Below the pieces are notes generated by a model, which was not told the origin of the DNA, searched no databases, and saw nothing but the letters and a program-made list of their open reading frames with translations. From CAWBRT01 sp050015355 (GTDB lineage Bacteria > Acidobacteriota > Terriglobia > Terriglobales > Acidobacteriaceae), in assembly GCA_050015355.1 (NCBI GenBank), contig JBEKBO010000167.1, positions 1 to 7,755 of the forward strand: a stretch of DNA of 7,755 nt, in the 5' to 3' direction. Both the position numbers and the translations under genes were made by a program. Positions 1 through 5,963 of the stretch are shown here, piece after piece; positions within the stretch are counted from its first letter, which is position 1; each line of letters opens with the position of its first letter.

Positions 1-43
1 ACCGCTCAAAGCCAGTCATCATCGCCAATGTCCTCTGCCTCAT
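1..43 (-). CDS. IS5-family transposase, N-terminal fragment (cut by window edge)
   Basis: Only the first 14 codons are visible, reading MRQRTLAMMTGFER. This matches the usual opening of IS5-type DDE transposases, of the form M(R/K)Q-x-TLA-x-(M)-GFE-(R/K), which continues into a basic KTRRA-like stretch. The continuation and the DDE catalytic core lie left of the window. A purine-rich stretch (GTAGGTGG) at about 53-60 may be its ribosome binding site. The gene is in the same orientation as the kdp genes, so transcription entering from the kdp promoter would run into it. The identification rests on a short but characteristic peptide plus the terminal-repeat-like sequence and target next to it. 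Confidence 0.7.
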   Translation of the reverse strand, partial: MRQRTLAMMTGFER

Positions 44-101
44 CTTCTCAATCCACCTACTCGCTTGCACTTTAACCCGAGTAGCTGTGGAAAGCAGAGA
101 A

Positions 102-117
102 CTTAATCAGAGTCTCC
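102..117 (-). repeat. Putative IS terminal inverted repeat
   Basis: The minus strand reads GGAGACTCTGATTAAG at the junction with kdpA. I assign it as the IS terminal repeat because kdpA coding similarity stops at its outer edge and CTAG (118-121), a YTAR-type target, abuts it. The partner repeat should lie about 1 kb to the left, outside the window. A TGA inside this repeat (107-109) ends the broken kdpA frame. Confidence 0.65.
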
Positions 118-169
118 CTAGAACCAAGAGAGTGAAAAACGCGATTTGAAACCACCCATTGGCGGTCAT
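118..169 (-). pseudogene. kdpA: kdpA, 5' remnant interrupted by the insertion sequence
   Basis: The reading frame opens MTANGWFQIAFFTLLVL, the standard N-terminus of KdpA, the potassium-channel-like subunit of the KdpFABC P-type ATPase; intact proteins continue with ALTKPLG-like sequence. After codon 17 the sequence becomes the IS end, adding three foreign codons (GRL) before a TGA at 107-109. No other frame restores KdpA-like sequence down to base 1. KdpA is normally about 550-600 aa, so this is a severe truncation. Its ATG shares one base with the kdpF stop (TGATG), the usual translational coupling of kdpF and kdpA. The rest of kdpA, and kdpBC, may survive beyond the IS to the left. Confidence 0.88.
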
Positions 170-258
170 CAGAACTTCTCCGGGCGCAACAGCGCGTACA
201 GTAGATAGATCCCCATCAAAATACTGACGACAAGCATGGCGAAAGATTCAAAGTGCAT
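169..258 (-). CDS. kdpF: KdpF, small subunit of the potassium-transporting ATPase (29 aa)
   Basis: This is a 29-residue single-helix membrane peptide with a hydrophobic stretch at about residues 7-24, ending YLLYALLRPEKF. The (Y)LxYALLRPE-x-F ending is the hallmark of KdpF, which binds and stabilises the KdpABC complex in the inner membrane. The start at 258 follows a GAGG-containing purine run (GTGAGGTAGAG) on the minus strand. The stop overlaps the kdpA start by one base. An in-frame ATG at codon 8 is a less likely start because it would remove part of the membrane segment. The gene is intact although kdpA after it is broken, so the peptide probably has no complex to join unless another kdpABC copy exists. 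Confidence 0.92.
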   Translation of the reverse strand: MHFESFAMLVVSILMGIYLLYALLRPEKF

Positions 259-269
259 GGTGCTCTACC

Positions 270-356
270 TCACTTCACTCGATCACAGAAGTGGACGTAC
301 CCTAACGAAAGCGCGAAGAACGCAATCGTGATGGCTATGAACACAAGATCCTGCAT
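270..356 (-). CDS. 28-aa membrane peptide upstream of kdpF
   Basis: The frame encodes a 28-residue peptide beginning MQDLVFIAITIAFFAL and ending YVHFCDRVK: one transmembrane helix (about residues 4-22) with a short, charged, cysteine-containing tail. A strong Shine-Dalgarno AGGAGG (365-370) lies 8 bp before the ATG, and the stop is 11 bp before the kdpF start, so it looks like a genuine first gene of the kdp operon. From memory, similar peptides with an AFFAL...YVxxCxR pattern occur before kdpF in kdp operons of Acidobacteria and some other phyla; I know of no function. It may be a second small subunit or assembly peptide of the Kdp pump, but that is inference. It is too short for ordinary gene callers. 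Confidence 0.8.
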   Translation of the reverse strand: MQDLVFIAITIAFFALSLGYVHFCDRVK

Positions 357-609
357 TGTTTATCCCTCCTGGAGGGTTGCGTTTGCTCCAGTCACTGCAA
401 GGACGCGGCCTTGTACATCCCTCGGGAAGTCCGGCCCGCGCCTGACCCATCCCCACTCAGATCACCCACTCTGATTGGATACCTGAGTGCATAAAGTCCG
501 CCTAAAAAGTCCATAAAAAGAGCGTAAACAAACTTGCCGGGCGCGGAGACCAGAGTGATTTGGAGTAGATGTATCGGGCTTCATGCGATATACCTTTCGC
601 GAAACCGGT
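357..609. other. Intergenic region between kdpE and the kdpF operon
   Basis: This 253-bp stretch lies between the kdpE stop and the start of the small-peptide gene. It holds the four-repeat operator and promoter (473-529), then an untranslated leader of about 115 bp. The leader ends in the Shine-Dalgarno AGGAGG, embedded in a near-perfect palindrome CCCTCC-T-GGAGGG at 364-376. I see no clear intrinsic terminator after kdpE, so some read-through from kdpE into the operon is possible. A plus-strand open frame through 253-474 is antisense to real genes and not supported. Confidence 0.6.
473..529 (-). promoter_or_regulatory. Promoter and four-repeat operator of the kdpF operon
   Basis: On the plus strand, ATAAAG (491), CTAAAA (502), ATAAAA (513) and GTAAAC (524) start exactly 11 bp apart; on the coding (minus) strand these read as TTTAT/TTTAC repeats. 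After 8 bp comes GATTGGATAC (473-482), which on the coding strand reads GTATCCAATC, with TATCCA as the likely -10. There is no good -35; the repeats occupy that place, as at activator-dependent PhoB-type promoters. The same arrangement, with identical spacing, precedes kdpE at 1399-1455. KdpE is the obvious candidate regulator. The likely -10 lies about 120 bp upstream of the first ATG at 356, leaving a long leader. Confidence 0.8.
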
Positions 610-1311
610 CTAGTCGCCGGGTTCAAATCTGTAGCCGATCCAATGTTCGGTGCGGATATAGTGAGCCGGCCCGTCCGCCTCTAACTTCTTGCGCAAATGC
701 CCCACGAACACGCGCAGAGAATCGAGTTGCTCGTTGCTGCTCTCGCTCCAGAGAGCGGACAGCAGAGCGCGATGCGTGACGACTTTGCCGGCACGTTGCG
801 AAAGATAGACCAGAAGGTCGAATTCCTTCGGAGTGAGATGAACCTCGCGCGACTTGACCAGCACCACACGGCGTTGCGTGTCGATATGGAAGTCTCCGAT
901 CTCGATCACGCTTGCCGGCTGGCTCTCCACTGCTGAGGCGCGCCGCAGCGCGGCCCGTATCCGCGCCATCAATTCGTTAATGCCGAAGGGCTTGGTCACA
1001 TAATCGTCGGCGCCGGCGTCGAGCGCCTCGATCTTTGCCTGATCCTCACCTCTTACAGAAAGGACGATAATTGGGATCGTCGATCTGGTTCTGACGTTGC
1101 GGCACAGTTGCAGCCCATCCATGTTGGGCATGGAGAGATCGGTTATCAGCAGGTCCGGCGGCCAGTCCTTCATGACCTGGAGTGCCTCATCGCCATCGGC
1201 TGCGAGGCGGATCGTATACCCGTGGCTTGTCAGCGTGGTCATCAGCACGCGCGTGATCTGCGGCTCGTCATCCACAACCAGAATATTGCGTTTCTTGTCT
1301 GTCACTAGCAT
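610..1311 (-). CDS. kdpE: KdpE, OmpR-family response regulator of potassium transport
   Basis: This 233-aa two-domain regulator would be phosphorylated by the sensor kinase KdpD and activate kdp transcription. Residues 9-125 are the receiver: acidic pair D14-D15, phosphoacceptor D58 in LLITDLSMP, S85 at the switch position, and K107 in the run ADDYVTKPFG. The stretch IPIIVLSVRGEDQAKIEALD is typical of KdpE. Residues about 140-233 form the winged-helix domain (LTPKEFDLL, LRVFVGHLRKKLE, ending TEHWIGYRFEPGD). I chose the ATG at 1311 (MLVTDKK); the frame extends 11 codons further to 1344, but that sequence (LRCNREVCCK) is unlike the family. Neither start has a strong Shine-Dalgarno. No kdpD is adjacent: the gene upstream is divergent. 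The operator at 1399-1455 suggests autoregulation. Confidence 0.93.
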   Translation of the reverse strand: MLVTDKKRNILVVDDEPQITRVLMTTLTSHGYTIRLAADGDEALQVMKDWPPDLLITDLSMPNMDGLQLCRNVRTRSTIPIIVLSVRGEDQAKIEALDAGADDYVTKPFGINELMARIRAALRRASAVESQPASVIEIGDFHIDTQRRVVLVKSREVHLTPKEFDLLVYLSQRAGKVVTHRALLSALWSESSNEQLDSLRVFVGHLRKKLEADGPAHYIRTEHWIGYRFEPGD

Positions 1312-1590
1312 TTTGCAGCAAACTTCGCGGTTGCAGCGGAGCATATCTTTGCCAAGGCTGTCCCGGAAAGCTCCCTTGCAACAACTCAGCCATCATTCGA
1401 TTGGATACTGAAAGGCGTAAAGATGAAATAAAGTGTGTATAAATTGTGCGTAAAGACGGGGGCGGCAGGTATTTCCGGCGCCTTCAGTTCCAGGCGTGGG
1501 TGACAGATTGCCAAGTGCGATAGTATTTCTAATGTTTCGTTCCAAAACAAGATCGAGTGCGGGGAAAAGTCTTCTACGGAGGATTTCAAA
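1312..1590. other. Divergent intergenic region between kdpE and the dehydrogenase operon
   Basis: This 279-bp region serves two divergent genes. The kdpE promoter/operator lies at 1399-1455, leaving a leader of nearly 90 bp before kdpE. For the rightward dehydrogenase operon, a weak sigma-70-like pair is TTGCCA (1508-1513) and TAATGT (1530-1535) with 16-bp spacing; this is low confidence. A ribosome binding site GGAGGA lies at about 1579-1584, just before the ATG at 1591. No small gene in this stretch is convincing. Confidence 0.5.
1399..1455 (-). promoter_or_regulatory. Promoter and four-repeat operator of kdpE
   Basis: On the plus strand GTAAAG (1417), ATAAAG (1428), ATAAAT (1439) and GTAAAG (1450) start exactly 11 bp apart. 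They are followed, in the direction of kdpE, by 8 bp and then the ten bases GATTGGATAC (1399-1408; coding strand GTATCCAATC, with TATCCA as the likely -10). Spacing and the ten-base block are identical to the site ahead of the kdpF operon, while the bases between the cores differ, which points to selection on the cores. The likely activator is KdpE binding in tandem on one face of the helix and taking over the role of a -35 element. It might also affect the divergent gene starting at 1591. Confidence 0.8.
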
Positions 1591-2607
1591 ATGAAGGCCA
1601 GTATTTTGATCGCGCCGAAAAAATTAGAGATCAGGGAAATTCCCGATCCCCGCCCGTCCGAAGGCCAGGTGTTGGTAAAGGTGAAGTGCGTGGGAGTCTG
1701 CGGAACCGATGTTGCGGTTTATCGCGGGGAGCACCAGGCGAAGAAGGATGTCATCCTGGGTCACGAATATTGCGGCGAAGTGGCCGAAGTCGGAAAGGGC
1801 GTTTCAAAATACAAGCCAGGGGATTATGTCGCCTCCGAAGCGAGTTGGGGCTGCGGCGTCTGCGAATGGTGTGTGCGGGGACAAGGGTCGTTTTGCGAAG
1901 CGCTCAACTCGTTAGCCCGCACCATCGACGGGGCGCTTGCCGAGTACATTCTGGTGCCGGTAAAGATGCTGCACCCTCTCGACAGAAGCGTGACGCTGCC
2001 TGAGGGGCAGGGAGTCGTCGGTGTTGCCACCGCGCTCAGGGCCGTGAACCGCGCTGGGGTTGGCGTGGGCCAACAAGTTTTGATCATTGGTCCCGGCTAC
2101 GGCGGGTTGATCCTCCTCCAACTTTGCAAGCTTGCGGGCGCTCAGGTTGGGATCGTTGGAACCCGGAACAACAGGCTTGCTATTGCCGCGGAGGTTGGGG
2201 CCGACTTTACCTACAATATTAAAGAGAATGCCGAGTGGGAAAAAACCGTCCTTGAAAAACACGCGCCCCGTGGGTTTGACATTGTGATTGAAGCCGCCGG
2301 CACCCTTTCCGCGCTGCTGGCAGCCGTGAGAGCCGTCAGAAAGGGTGGCATCGTTCTGCAGTTCGGCACGTCCTACGATTGTGTCAGCGGATTGCCGCAG
2401 AAGGATTTCTACTACAGGGAAATCTCGATCATCGGTACGAAAGGCGGATACGGCTGCTATCCCACCGCCATCGACCTGCTGAATCGCCATGCGCTCAAGG
2501 TTGAGCCTCTAATAACCCATCAGTATCCCTTGGATAAAGTCGGCGAGGCTTTTGAGGTGATGGACAAGCGCCTGGACAATGTCCTTAGGGCTGCCGTACT
2601 TTGTTAG
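1591..2607 (+). CDS. Zinc-containing medium-chain dehydrogenase (alcohol/polyol type)
   Basis: This 338-aa cytoplasmic oxidoreductase is of the sorbitol/threonine dehydrogenase-like medium-chain superfamily. The catalytic zinc site shows C37 (VCGTD) and H58-E59 (GHEYCGEV). The structural zinc loop has C88, C91, C94 and C102. The Rossmann fold carries GPGYGG at 167-172. The length is normal. Two oddities: the Glu of the EPL motif that often supplies a catalytic-zinc ligand is replaced (the stretch reads GVVGVATALRAV, Val143 at the aligned position), and the acidic residue after the second Rossmann strand that selects NAD is Gly190, followed by T-R-N-N-R, which suggests NADP(H). The start is supported by GGAGGA upstream. 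It is first in a rightward three-gene cluster. The substrate cannot be named; a sugar alcohol or hydroxy acid is plausible. Confidence 0.88.
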   Translation: MKASILIAPKKLEIREIPDPRPSEGQVLVKVKCVGVCGTDVAVYRGEHQAKKDVILGHEYCGEVAEVGKGVSKYKPGDYVASEASWGCGVCEWCVRGQGSFCEALNSLARTIDGALAEYILVPVKMLHPLDRSVTLPEGQGVVGVATALRAVNRAGVGVGQQVLIIGPGYGGLILLQLCKLAGAQVGIVGTRNNRLAIAAEVGADFTYNIKENAEWEKTVLEKHAPRGFDIVIEAAGTLSALLAAVRAVRKGGIVLQFGTSYDCVSGLPQKDFYYREISIIGTKGGYGCYPTAIDLLNRHALKVEPLITHQYPLDKVGEAFEVMDKRLDNVLRAAVLC

Positions 2608-2654
2608 CCATCAATTTGTCTCACGATAAAGTAAGCATCCATAGGATCAAACTC

Positions 2655-3605
2655 ATGAAAAAAGTGCTAGTTACTACATCGACGTTTGCCAGATTCAGCG
2701 AAGCGCCTCTGCAATGCCTGCGTGACGGCGGCCTGGAGATTGTTCGAACTCCCCCGACGGGTACGCGCGAAGCCGATGTGTTGGCATGTATAGACGATAA
2801 TACGGTTGCGATGATCGTCGGCTTGGAGCCGATCACGAAAGCAGTAATCAACTCCGCGCCAAGTCTTAAAGTGATCGCCAAACATGGGATTGGCGTCGAT
2901 AATATCGACTTGAACGCGGCTAAAGAACGCGGCGTGCGAGTGGTAAATGCTCCGGGCACGAACTCCGAGGCAGTAGCCGACCTGGCGATTGGATTCATGT
3001 TCGCCCTGGCGAGAAAGATCCCCGACGCCAACTCCAAGGTAAGGGCGGGTGAGTTTCCTCGCGTAATGGGAAAATCCGTCTGGGGCGCTACGGCCGGTAT
3101 TATCGGCATGGGAGCGATCGGCAAGGCGGTGGTCCGTCGTGCCCGCGGATTAAACATGACGACGTTGGCTTACGACCCTTTTTTCGATCAGCAATTTGCC
3201 GCCGCCAACCAGGTTCGCAAGGCATCGTTGGACGAGGTACTGACTGGCGCGGACTTCGTCACCATCCACATTCCTTACTCGGAGCAGACCAGAAACCTGA
3301 TCGGCAAAGATGAACTGGCAAAGATGGAGCCGTCGGCATACCTGTTGAACACCTCCCGAGGCGGCATCGTGGACGAGCAAGCACTGTTCGAAGCGCTCTC
3401 CAGCAACAAGATCGCGGGCGCCGCTATCGATGTGTTCGCCAAAGAGCCGCCGCTGGGATCGCCCTTGCTCAGCCTTTCCAACATAATCACGACTCCGCAC
3501 ATGGGAGCATATACGGAAGAATCCCTGAATTTGACCAGTGAGTTCGCGGCAAAGATGGTGCTGGAAGTGTTGAGCGGGAAGAAACCCCTCTCTACGATCG
3601 TCTAG
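2655..3605 (+). CDS. D-2-hydroxyacid dehydrogenase, phosphoglycerate dehydrogenase-like
   Basis: This is a 316-aa NAD-dependent 2-hydroxyacid dehydrogenase. An N-terminal substrate-domain half (about 1-95) is followed by the Rossmann domain with GMGAIG (151-156) and D174 at the end of the second strand, which favours NAD. The catalytic triad is complete: R235 (LLNTSRGGIVDE), E264 (DVFAKEPP) and H282 (TTPHMGAY). There is no C-terminal ACT domain, so it is the short type, not the allosteric SerA. The start at 2655 (MKKVLVTT) has AGGA 8 bp upstream; an in-frame ATG at 2601 overlaps the previous gene and adds 18 unlikely residues. It follows the zinc dehydrogenase by 47 bp, suggesting co-transcription. 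The pair could reduce or oxidise successive intermediates of a sugar-acid pathway; a specific role in serine synthesis is not indicated. Confidence 0.88.
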   Translation: MKKVLVTTSTFARFSEAPLQCLRDGGLEIVRTPPTGTREADVLACIDDNTVAMIVGLEPITKAVINSAPSLKVIAKHGIGVDNIDLNAAKERGVRVVNAPGTNSEAVADLAIGFMFALARKIPDANSKVRAGEFPRVMGKSVWGATAGIIGMGAIGKAVVRRARGLNMTTLAYDPFFDQQFAAANQVRKASLDEVLTGADFVTIHIPYSEQTRNLIGKDELAKMEPSAYLLNTSRGGIVDEQALFEALSSNKIAGAAIDVFAKEPPLGSPLLSLSNIITTPHMGAYTEESLNLTSEFAAKMVLEVLSGKKPLSTIV

Positions 3606-3639
3606 GTATCGCGCTTGACGTACGGGCCAGGGAGAGTAC

Positions 3640-4449
3640 ATGACTCTTTGTATTGCCGCTCCATGTACGGATGGGAAAAAACCGTACATCGTTATTTCGT
3701 CCGATTGGAAAGCCGAAATGGGGGACGTTGCTGGAGCCGAGATTCAGAACAAGCTCTATTGGCTGTATGAGGACAACTGGCCCGTATTGATCTCTAATAC
3801 TGCGTCAAACGCTCTCGCCCTGATTGGAACCTACCGAGAGACATTTCAGAAACGAGGACTTACGAAAGCAAACATTTACGACCGTCTCGCAGCGCCGCCG
3901 CTGAAGTATAAAGAGAAGCGAATTGACGCCTATGTGCAAGCTCGTATCGGTAAAACATACGAATACTTTCGTACTCATTCCTCTGAATTTGACGAGACGA
4001 CGCGAAATGACGTGTGGAACGACATAAAGAAGCTAAAGTTGGGATGCGATTTCATCCTCTCGACGTTCATTGATGGTGACCCGTTCGTGTTCTTGATGGA
4101 CGGAGATACATGTGAGGTGCATCGTGACGAGAATTTCTTAGCTATTGGGACTGGCGCTACTGTGGCGACATCGGTTCTGTGTTTTAGGGGCCAGAACGAG
4201 GATATGTCGGTTGCTGAAACTCTTTACAACGTCTATGAAGCAACCAGATTCGCATATAAGTCTAGGGTGCCGGGGGTGGGAAAGCTCCATGCATTCTCCG
4301 TTATATATCCCGGCAAGCGCGGGAAAATAGTTGCGATGAGTTTGCGAAATCGCGGCATAAAGCTACTTGAGGATCAATTCACGAAGACAGGACCAAGAAA
4401 ACTTTCAAAGGACTTCACTATTCCGTTTGATGCGTTGGAGAAATACTGA
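3640..4449 (+). CDS. Proteasome-fold (Ntn-hydrolase) family protein, role unknown
   Basis: This 269-aa protein looks like a stand-alone relative of proteasome beta/HslV subunits. It starts M-T-LCIAA, so removal of Met would expose Thr as an N-terminal nucleophile. D22 (ISSDWK) and K38 (QNKL) sit where the proteasome's Asp17 and Lys33 would be. Residues about 135-173 run from GCDFILSTFIDGDPFVFLMD to IGTGA, resembling the central strands and the Ser129 loop of the fold. The match is by motif and pattern only; no substrate or partner is evident. It begins 34 bp after the hydroxyacid dehydrogenase with a purine-rich AGGGAGAG ribosome site. Its base composition is lower (27 of 60 G+C at 3961-4020, against 36 of 60 at 1861-1920 in the first gene of the cluster), hinting at a different history. 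Confidence 0.65.
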   Translation: MTLCIAAPCTDGKKPYIVISSDWKAEMGDVAGAEIQNKLYWLYEDNWPVLISNTASNALALIGTYRETFQKRGLTKANIYDRLAAPPLKYKEKRIDAYVQARIGKTYEYFRTHSSEFDETTRNDVWNDIKKLKLGCDFILSTFIDGDPFVFLMDGDTCEVHRDENFLAIGTGATVATSVLCFRGQNEDMSVAETLYNVYEATRFAYKSRVPGVGKLHAFSVIYPGKRGKIVAMSLRNRGIKLLEDQFTKTGPRKLSKDFTIPFDALEKY

Positions 4450-4636
4450 ATTCAATTACTTAAGCAGTCAAATGATAAAACGTCAGAGGGTCAGCCACAA
4501 CCATGTGACGCAGGGTGTCAACAAACAGATCGGAACGCTTGCAACGGTCAAACTCACCGTTGAGCCGCTAACAGCCTTCTATTCTCTTTTCTCGCGTCAA
4601 CTATCCGGCGGCCCTGCGTGGTCGCGCCCTTGCCTC
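4450..4636. other. Convergent intergenic region with a small hairpin
   Basis: This 187-bp stretch lies between the 3' ends of the rightward cluster and the leftward transporter. It contains a perfect inverted repeat, CAACGGT (4542-4548), a 7-nt loop, and ACCGTTG (4556-4562). Neither strand has a T-run after it, so it is not a classic intrinsic terminator, although its position between convergent genes would suit one. I see no gene here. Confidence 0.4.
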
Positions 4637-5917
4637 TCAGTGTCCACCGGCGAGCTTCTGCTTTACGCTGAGCTGCAACTTGGGGTTGATCGCTAGAATC
4701 ACGAAGATGGCGCAGATCGACAGCAGCGACTCCTGAATCAGAGCGGCCGTGCCCCAGCCCAGTTTGTCGGCCAGCGCGCCCAGCAGGTAACCGGCAAAAG
4801 CGCCCGAGATAAAGTGCGTCGAGGTGAACAGACCGGTTGCCCGTCCCACCATCCCCGGCCGCACGCTCCTCTGGAACAGCGCCAGATGATTGACGTGCAA
4901 GGTGCTGCTGTAGAAGAAAGCCTGCAGGAAGCTGAGCACGTAGTGCTCCCCGGGCGTTTTGGCCACGTTGAAGATCAGGTAGGTAATCACAGCCATGGCG
5001 CCGTAGGCGGTGAGGACGGCTCCGCGGTTGGAGAAGCGGTCGCCCAGCCAGCCGCCCAGCATCGGCAGCATGCAGCCGAAGCCGTAGAAGCTGAAGGCGG
5101 CGGCGGCCGTCGCCTGGCTGAAGTGGAGCTGCCTGACCAGGAAGCTGACGTACAGTCCCTGGTAGCCGTATCCCACCGTTCCCAGCACGAAGACCGAGGC
5201 CATCAGCAGCTTGATATTGCGGTTGAAGAAGATCTCTGGAATGTTCTCCACCACGATGGACTTGTCTTGCGCCTGAGAAATCGCCCGCTGTTCGCTGAAG
5301 TTCCGGGGAATGATGAACCACACGGCGGCGGCCATGACCAGGCCCAGGATGCAGAAAACGACGAAGGGATGTTTCCAGCTTCCCGCTGTCAGCGCGAGAT
5401 GGGTGCCCCAACGGGGTCCGATAACACTGCCGATTCCATAGCCGATATTGATGCACCCTACTACGAAGGCCTTGTTCTTATAGAAGTAACTGCCCGCCGC
5501 AACATAGAGCGCCGCGATCTGCATACCTTCGCCGATGCCGGTAATGGCACGGTAGACGCCCATGTCGGCGACTCCGATGGCAACGACGGTCAGCAACGTA
5601 GCGACGGAGTAGATGATCATGCCAAGCGACAGGACGGACTTGCGGGACCAGCGGTCCAGCAGGTACCCGGTGGGGAAGCCGGCAAAGCCGATTCCCAGGT
5701 TAAAAATCGTCGCCAGAAATCCGCCTGTCTTCAGTCCATAGCCGTGGGTCTTGCTGATCAACGGCAGCAAGGTCGAGAAGATGGAGCGATCCATGGCGTT
5801 GGTAATATAGGCGGCGGAAAACAGCATCAGACACAGAACTGCCGGTGTTGTTGCCAGGCGCTTCAACTCCGAAGTCTGCGATGGGGCCGAGGTTGGGGAC
5901 GTTCCAGCCGTTGACAT
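4637..5917 (-). CDS. Major facilitator superfamily transporter (12 helices)
   Basis: This 426-aa inner-membrane transporter has two bundles of about six hydrophobic segments separated by a polar central loop near residues 200-220. The first helix ends in the run NAMDRSIFS (D43, R44 conserved in several organic-anion MFS families). The loop between helices 2 and 3 carries GYLLDRWSRK (84-93), the MFS signature GxLxDRxxRK. The helix 4 region has R123-like GVYRAITGIGEG. There is no signal peptide; the N-terminal 17 residues are Ser/Thr-rich and cytosolic. The start at 5917 follows AGGAGGTAAGGAA, a very strong ribosome site. It is last in the leftward cluster, 140 bp after the M24 gene, and likely imports the compound that the cluster processes. 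The substrate is unknown; organic anions or modified amino acids are plausible. Confidence 0.88.
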   Translation of the reverse strand: MSTAGTSPTSAPSQTSELKRLATTPAVLCLMLFSAAYITNAMDRSIFSTLLPLISKTHGYGLKTGGFLATIFNLGIGFAGFPTGYLLDRWSRKSVLSLGMIIYSVATLLTVVAIGVADMGVYRAITGIGEGMQIAALYVAAGSYFYKNKAFVVGCINIGYGIGSVIGPRWGTHLALTAGSWKHPFVVFCILGLVMAAAVWFIIPRNFSEQRAISQAQDKSIVVENIPEIFFNRNIKLLMASVFVLGTVGYGYQGLYVSFLVRQLHFSQATAAAAFSFYGFGCMLPMLGGWLGDRFSNRGAVLTAYGAMAVITYLIFNVAKTPGEHYVLSFLQAFFYSSTLHVNHLALFQRSVRPGMVGRATGLFTSTHFISGAFAGYLLGALADKLGWGTAALIQESLLSICAIFVILAINPKLQLSVKQKLAGGH

Positions 5918-5963
5918 TTCCTTACCTCCTGATGGGCTGCGTTCTCACTTCCCGTCGTAAACA

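Larger units (their letters stand above)
1..117 (-). mobile_element. End of an IS5-family insertion sequence (partial)
   Basis: This is the transposase-proximal end of an insertion sequence that has landed in kdpA and leaves the window on the left. Read on the minus strand, the outer edge is GGAGACTCTGATTAAG (117 down to 102). It resembles, in length and in its AATAAG-like inner end, the 16-bp terminal repeat of IS5 itself (GGAAGGTGCGAATAAG, from memory). The four bases just outside (118-121) read CTAG, which fits the YTAR target that IS5-group elements duplicate. A transposase N-terminus begins 75 bp inside. The homology of the flank to kdpA stops exactly at this edge. The other end and the second CTAG copy lie outside the window, so completeness and activity cannot be judged. 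Confidence 0.8.

Noticed and set aside
3..149. Plus-strand open frame of 48 codons running in from the left edge
   Set aside because: It overlaps the transposase N-terminus, the IS end and the kdpA remnant in antisense, and its translation resembles no family that I know.
1557..2003. Plus-strand frame overlapping the start of the zinc dehydrogenase
   Set aside because: It is an out-of-frame shadow with Arg/Gly-rich translation; the frame from 1591 carries the zinc-binding motifs.
2601..2654. Upstream ATG at 2601 as start of the hydroxyacid dehydrogenase
   Set aside because: It overlaps the previous gene, adds residues unlike the family, and the ATG at 2655 has a well-placed AGGA and the usual MKKVLVT opening.
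4542..4562. Hairpin between convergent genes as an intrinsic terminator
   Set aside because: The stem is only 7 bp and there is no T-run on either strand, so I list it only as a hairpin within the intergenic entry.
4814..5914. Long plus-strand open frame antisense to the MFS gene
   Set aside because: Its translation is rich in His, Gly, Glu and Gln, as expected for an antisense shadow of a GC-rich gene; the minus-strand frame has clear MFS motifs and a strong ribosome site.
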